A stretch of DNA of 64,000 bases from Caenorhabditis elegans (lineage: Eukaryota > Nematoda > Chromadorea > Rhabditida > Rhabditidae). Positions within the stretch are counted from its first letter, which is position 1. The number at the start of each line of letters is the position of its first letter. The stretch lies in contig NC_003282.8 in assembly GCF_000002985.6 (NCBI RefSeq), forward strand, positions 10,540,001-10,604,000. Reading direction: 5' to 3'. Shown one piece after another: positions 59,901-64,000 of the stretch. Position numbers and translations under genes: made by a program. The notes beneath the pieces were generated by a model. That model was given only the letters and a program-made list of their open reading frames with translations, searched no databases and was not told the origin of the DNA.

Positions 59901-60030
59901 AGGAATGGGAGGTCCTGGTGGATATCCGCCAATTACTCACGGATTTGGATTTCCTGCACAGAGAGGTGTACCAATTACAACATTCGGAGGAACTCAACAA
60001 ATGATCGAAGTGCCGTATGCAAAAGTTTAA
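56933..60030 (+). CDS. Secreted Gly/Met/Gln-rich protein of unknown function
   Basis: Five exons (56933-56977, 57280-57424, 57898-58004, 58940-59009, 59798-60030) give 199 aa. Seen: a short signal peptide ([19 protein letters not shown]); a charged [12 protein letters not shown] segment; a Gly-Met-Gln run ([16 protein letters not shown]); a Cys pair CKC in [12 protein letters not shown]; a Gln/Arg coiled segment ([20 protein letters not shown]); a second Cys pair CQC in SMDCQCSSD; and a Gly/Met/Pro-rich tail ([20 protein letters not shown]...). The two CxC segments, each followed by Ser/Lys, look like a repeated unit. No domain is recognised. Introns 3 and 4 are long (935 and 788 bp). AATAAA lies at 60111-60116. 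Confidence 0.75.
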
Positions 60031-60211
60031 GAGAGGAATTGAATATTACTTTTTAAATTTATTTAATTATTGAAATACTGTGTCTTTTATCAACATTAAC
60101 ATAGATTATTAATAAAATAAACACTACTTTTGTTTGAAAAAAAAACGATTACAATTTCAGAATGACGATTTGTAATATTTAGTAATATGGTTTTTACAAT
60201 TTCATAGGTTT

Positions 60212-61752
60212 ATGAATTTCATAACCAAAGTATCAAAGTCGCGACATCGATCGTTTGTTCCCCAGTTTTTGGTTTTTTACCTCCTACCAATTTCATTGTT
60301 TTTTTTTATTTCTATGACGCGAAGTTCGACAATATTTCTATTAGCTGCTTTCACAGCGTTGGTACTATATTTTTATCATAATGATATACCTGTGCTAGGA
60401 CACTTACCGGTAAATTATTTTATTATTTATAACTGATAATTGGTTTATCTTATCCTTTTAATTAATTTGCACTAAAGTTTTCTTGAGATAAAAACGCCTG
60501 CCTGCCGGCAAAACAGTTTTTTTGAACTTTCAAAATTAATGGGATTCAGAAACTAGGTGGTAGATAAGTGTGTATGTAAGCCGGCAGAAGAAATCCACAC
60601 ATTTGACTTTGTGTCTGCCTACAATGTCAGTTTGATCACACTACTATTTTTCAGTTTATTGTCAGAACAAGTGCGGATGAAATATATGAAAATTGGTGGG
60701 AATGTATGCAGCCAGATATGCTGACACTGATGAGATCAGACGAGCAAACATTTTGGAATACTCTGGAGAATCCAGTTCAAAAATGTGAAAAATTGGGGTC
60801 TCTTCAAAATATTATTATGGAACCGTTCACCAATTTGGATGAGACAAAGTATTCAATATTACCAATTTGTGAAAAACCTGACATGAGTGTTGTGACATTG
60901 GGTGTGGGACAAGATGTCAATGCAGAGACACAGCTATTACAGGTTAATTCAATTTTTTACTGAAAGTTTGAGAACTAATAAACATTTGAATTTAATATTC
61001 AGCGTCTTGGAAATTCTTCTCTGCTATTTTTTGGAGCGGATCCGATAGTGGAAGGGAATGACGAATCATTTTCAAAAGTCGGCACATTCTTCCCATTTGC
61101 AATTGGAAATAGTTCGAAAATGGGAAAAGCTTCAGTTCTTGAAAATGGTAAGAGATTTGAAATTATATTGAAATATCGTTTAAAGTTACTTCAAATTATC
61201 GACTTCCAATTTTTCAGGAGTGTATGTTGATAAACGAGTGGTTCACGTAGAACTTATCGAGTTTTTGAAAGGAATTATCGGGAAAACGGTTTGTAATTTT
61301 AAGATAAATTAAATTTTCATAACTGCCACGATCAGCATGAAAGCGTTATAAAATTCGTTTTTTTATTCCAGTTTTTTGACAATATTTGGATTGACGGAGA
61401 ATACGCTGAATATGAATTGTTTGATTACTTTTATAATGGTGGAAAGCTGGATAAGGAGAAAATTACAATTTGTCAGTTTAACATGGAAGTAGGTTTTTTG
61501 GAATGGTTATACATATGGATTTGTAAGAGCAGGACTATAAATACTTTAACAATACCTTTTATTAAAATAAAAAGAAAATTTCAGGTGCATCTTCCGACTC
61601 TTCGTCAACAACAAGAATTTAAAGAATTTATTGTAAGAATATACAACGACAAACGTTACGCTTTCTTCCGCCCGGTTCGCGGAAATCATATTCGTCTTTA
61701 TTTTGTCAATTTCAAGGATCCGATTTGTGCGAAGAAGTTCATTAGTGGGTAG
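60212..61752 (+). CDS. FkbM-type methyltransferase-like protein
   Basis: Six exons (60212-60409, 60655-60942, 61003-61147, 61218-61288, 61372-61488, 61585-61752) give 328 aa. Seen: hydrophobic N-terminal segments (FLVFYLLPISLFFFIS and IFLLAAFTALVLYFY), then a fold with VTLGVGQDVNAETQLL (the glycine-rich SAM-binding strand), LLFFGADPIVEGN (the acidic residue after strand 2), IDGEYAEYELFDYF, ICQFNMEVHLP and a C-terminal YAFFRPVRGNHIRLYFVNF. These match the large nematode family of FkbM/Methyltransf_21-related proteins, probably Golgi or ER type II membrane proteins. Substrate is unknown. A start at 60314 (MTRSSTIF) would leave only one membrane segment and may be the true start; the earlier ATG is chosen because TTTCATAG precedes it. 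AATAAA lies at 61835-61840. Confidence 0.83.
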
Positions 61753-64000
61753 AAAATTTTTTTTTTTCATCTAATTGTTAGTTTTATTTTTGTTGCATGA
61801 GTTGAAGACCTCGATTACATTATGATTTTTTGCAAATAAAAAAGTTCATACTTTTTCCAACTTGCTCTACAGTTTGACTTTAATTTTGTTTGTACTTTGC
61901 CAGAACGCTGATGCAAGTGTAGAATGAAAAAAAGCGACACTTTGCACTAAAAATAACAACTATTTTTATGCAAGGAAGGTGCGAAGAAGAGTGAGAGAAA
62001 AGTGAAATAGCAGATTAGAAGTTTGCTGTTTTATGTTAAACAAGCAACATTTTTGCCAGTATAAAAAAGAAAGATCGAATCGAAACATATAACTTCTGTA
62101 AACTTCAGTATAAAACTTACCGAATAAATCCATTTTTGGAATGAAACATTTTTATTCACTTTTTTGAACAATCATTATTACTACTTTATTCCTACTTTTA
62201 CTGTTATTATTACTGTGTTTTGTGCATGTTTGTTCAGCCAATTTAGTAGATATGTTATACAATTTTGATTTTAAAATATTCAAAAAAAAGCTTTTATAAA
62301 TGGCTTTATTTGAAGTTTTGCACAATTGCACATTATTGATACTTATAGTTTTGTAAAACGTAGATTTCATTCCTTGTGTTATTTGCCCGGTTTTCTGTTT
62401 GTTCGACGTCCTGCAAGAGTATTTCAATGCTTTACGTGTGTGAATCATGTTTTCAATAAAACATATGTTATATTCTAGTTCACGCTCAATACTATTGTAA
62501 AGCTTTGAGAAATTGGATTTTAAAAATTTAGCTTGAAACTGTTATTGCTACTTTAAATAAATAATGTCATTCATGCCATTGCTACTTTCAGTCAACAAAC
62601 TATAATAAAAAATGTTTGACCGATTTTGCCTCTTCAATCTGGCTATTGAGGATTTCCAAACACATTTTGTATATATATATATATGATTTTCGTATTTTCA
62701 AGAAAACCTAAAATTCGAAGTGGATCTGTTTGAATGAAATACTTCCAACACAATTCATTTCCGCCCTCATGTTTCCAAATAAAAAGTCATTTATTACTAG
62801 ACTGAGTTTGAAACAGATCCATGTATATTGATCAACTATCGGAGTTGCCTACGCCCCAAAAGCGCATGTCTTGCAAAAGAAAGCTGCTCAAATAATCCCA
62901 GTGTCTCATATTCGTTATCTTGCACAACCTTTGATTTCATTCATTTGATCTTCTTGTACCGATTGCAACTATTGTACATGAAAAGCCAATTTCGCACGCT
63001 GCTTCATACAAATTCTTCCAGCTTTAACAAAACTTCATTGATACGGTAAGATGTTCAAGTTCTCACGAAAACCAAAGATTCTAAATGTCTTATTTCATAT
63101 GAAAACTAGATGGGAGCATACAAAATTATATGAATGCTTTTTTGATACTATAGTCTTTTCTAGGAAAACTATTCATTGCGGGTATCCATGACAATAGCTT
63201 TTAAATGCTCTTAGAAACCGGAAATATATTGTATCTAAGTTCAAAAAATTTCGTTTTAAATTTAGTTTCTTTGGGTTTGTCAGTGCTCATAGTTAGTTTT
63301 TTTAAATTATTATTTTCCATACCATTTTAAACTAAGACCGTATCCTCCTAAGATGCTTTCAACAAGAAACTGAAACCAAAAATATTAAAGAGAAAGCTAA
63401 AAATGAAACATTAATCGAAAGTGCCTGGTGATTTCCCTAAATACATTTTCAGTGTTTGAAATTTGAGCACCGTCACCTTACTTTTCTGTTTGTTTTTTCC
63501 GACTGCTCTATTACACGTTCAAAAAGAAAACTGTCAAAAACAAAGTGCCAAAACTTACTAGAGCTGCCCATTTACTCTGTTAATATTTTTTCACATTTTC
63601 ATGAAGAATTCACTATTTTGAATCGCTTAGATTAAAAAAATATTTACTCCTTTTTTTGTTTTGGAAATTGAATTCACAGCTTTCCTATATGCTTACAGGA
63701 TTGAAAAAAAAAACTTTTTGGGAGGATAAAACCCATTTGTATCATATTTTTGTGTGCCTCGTCTTTCAAATTCTTTGCAATTTCGAAACATAATGCACTC
63801 ATAAAATTATATGAACAACGACTTGTACATACATACTTGTTTGTCTTTCACCACGCTCCTCTAATCAACCTGTGGTTTTGTGATAATGATAAAGTAAAAG
63901 TCGTTTAAAAATACATCAAAACTTGGCCAAATAACTGAAAATCTTGGTATTCTGAAAATCGGTACTTCCTTTTGTGGTACCAAAATGAACGAAAAGAAAG
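61753..64000. other. Gene-free right end
   Basis: After the poly(A) signal at 61835 there is AT-rich DNA with a TA dinucleotide run near 62671-62684. No exon with matching splice sites was found on either strand. The open frames on both strands here have low-complexity composition. Confidence 0.5.

Noticed and set aside
1-64000. CRISPR arrays, bacterial-style operons and riboswitches
   Set aside because: The sequence is nematode nuclear DNA. The only regularly spaced repeat is the 77-bp minisatellite, which has no unique spacers.

Overview
The window is nuclear DNA of a Caenorhabditis nematode, almost certainly C. elegans. Introns are short with TTTNCAG acceptors, base composition is AT-rich, spliced-leader-type acceptors sit directly before start codons, and the proteins are nematode families. 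The strongest landmark is a tandem array of four paralogous C2H2 zinc-finger genes that I recognise as zim-1, zim-2, zim-3 and him-8, the meiotic pairing-centre proteins. In C. elegans this cluster maps to chromosome IV. All intron/exon models were built by hand from splice consensus and reading frame. No database search was run.

Layout. 0-1.5 kb: gene-free, with a 77-bp minisatellite. 1.5-5.0 kb (-): an SLC23-type nucleobase/ascorbate transporter. 7.1-23.8 kb (+): zim-1, zim-2, zim-3 and him-8. The third intron of zim-1 holds a Tc5-type DNA transposon with an apparently intact transposase gene. Its right inverted repeat is split by a second, roughly 2.7-kb element that carries its own foldback and exon-like fragments. 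23.8-36.4 kb: a gene-poor block of about 12.6 kb. 36.4-38.0 kb (+): an ephrin (probably efn-2). 38.8-41.8 kb (+): a Cys-loop ligand-gated-channel homologue with a long acidic N-terminal insertion. 44.5-47.4 kb (+): an acyltransferase-3/SGNH (OAC family) protein. 47.55-49.15 kb (-): a multipass membrane protein of unknown function. 49.4-50.7 kb (-): a secreted cysteine-rich protein. 50.96-52.98 kb (+): a Na,K-ATPase beta subunit (probably nkb-2). 53.07-53.58 kb (-): a tiny secreted peptide precursor. 56.9-60.0 kb (+): a secreted Gly/Met/Gln-rich protein. 60.2-61.75 kb (+): an FkbM-type methyltransferase-like protein. The rest, to 64 kb, is gene-free.

How genes relate. The four zinc-finger proteins form one functional module. 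By published work, each binds pairing-centre repeats on particular chromosomes and recruits CHK-2 and PLK-2 for homologue pairing. The array shows duplication, probable gene conversion and transposon invasion. The other genes are unrelated cell-surface, secreted or membrane functions placed side by side. The most unusual points are the tRNA-like A/B-box pair inside the Tc5 inverted repeats with the second element inserted in the A box, the doubled S-T-P docking motif in the ZIM proteins, the mosaic structure of zim-3, and the elevenin/L11-like peptide gene.
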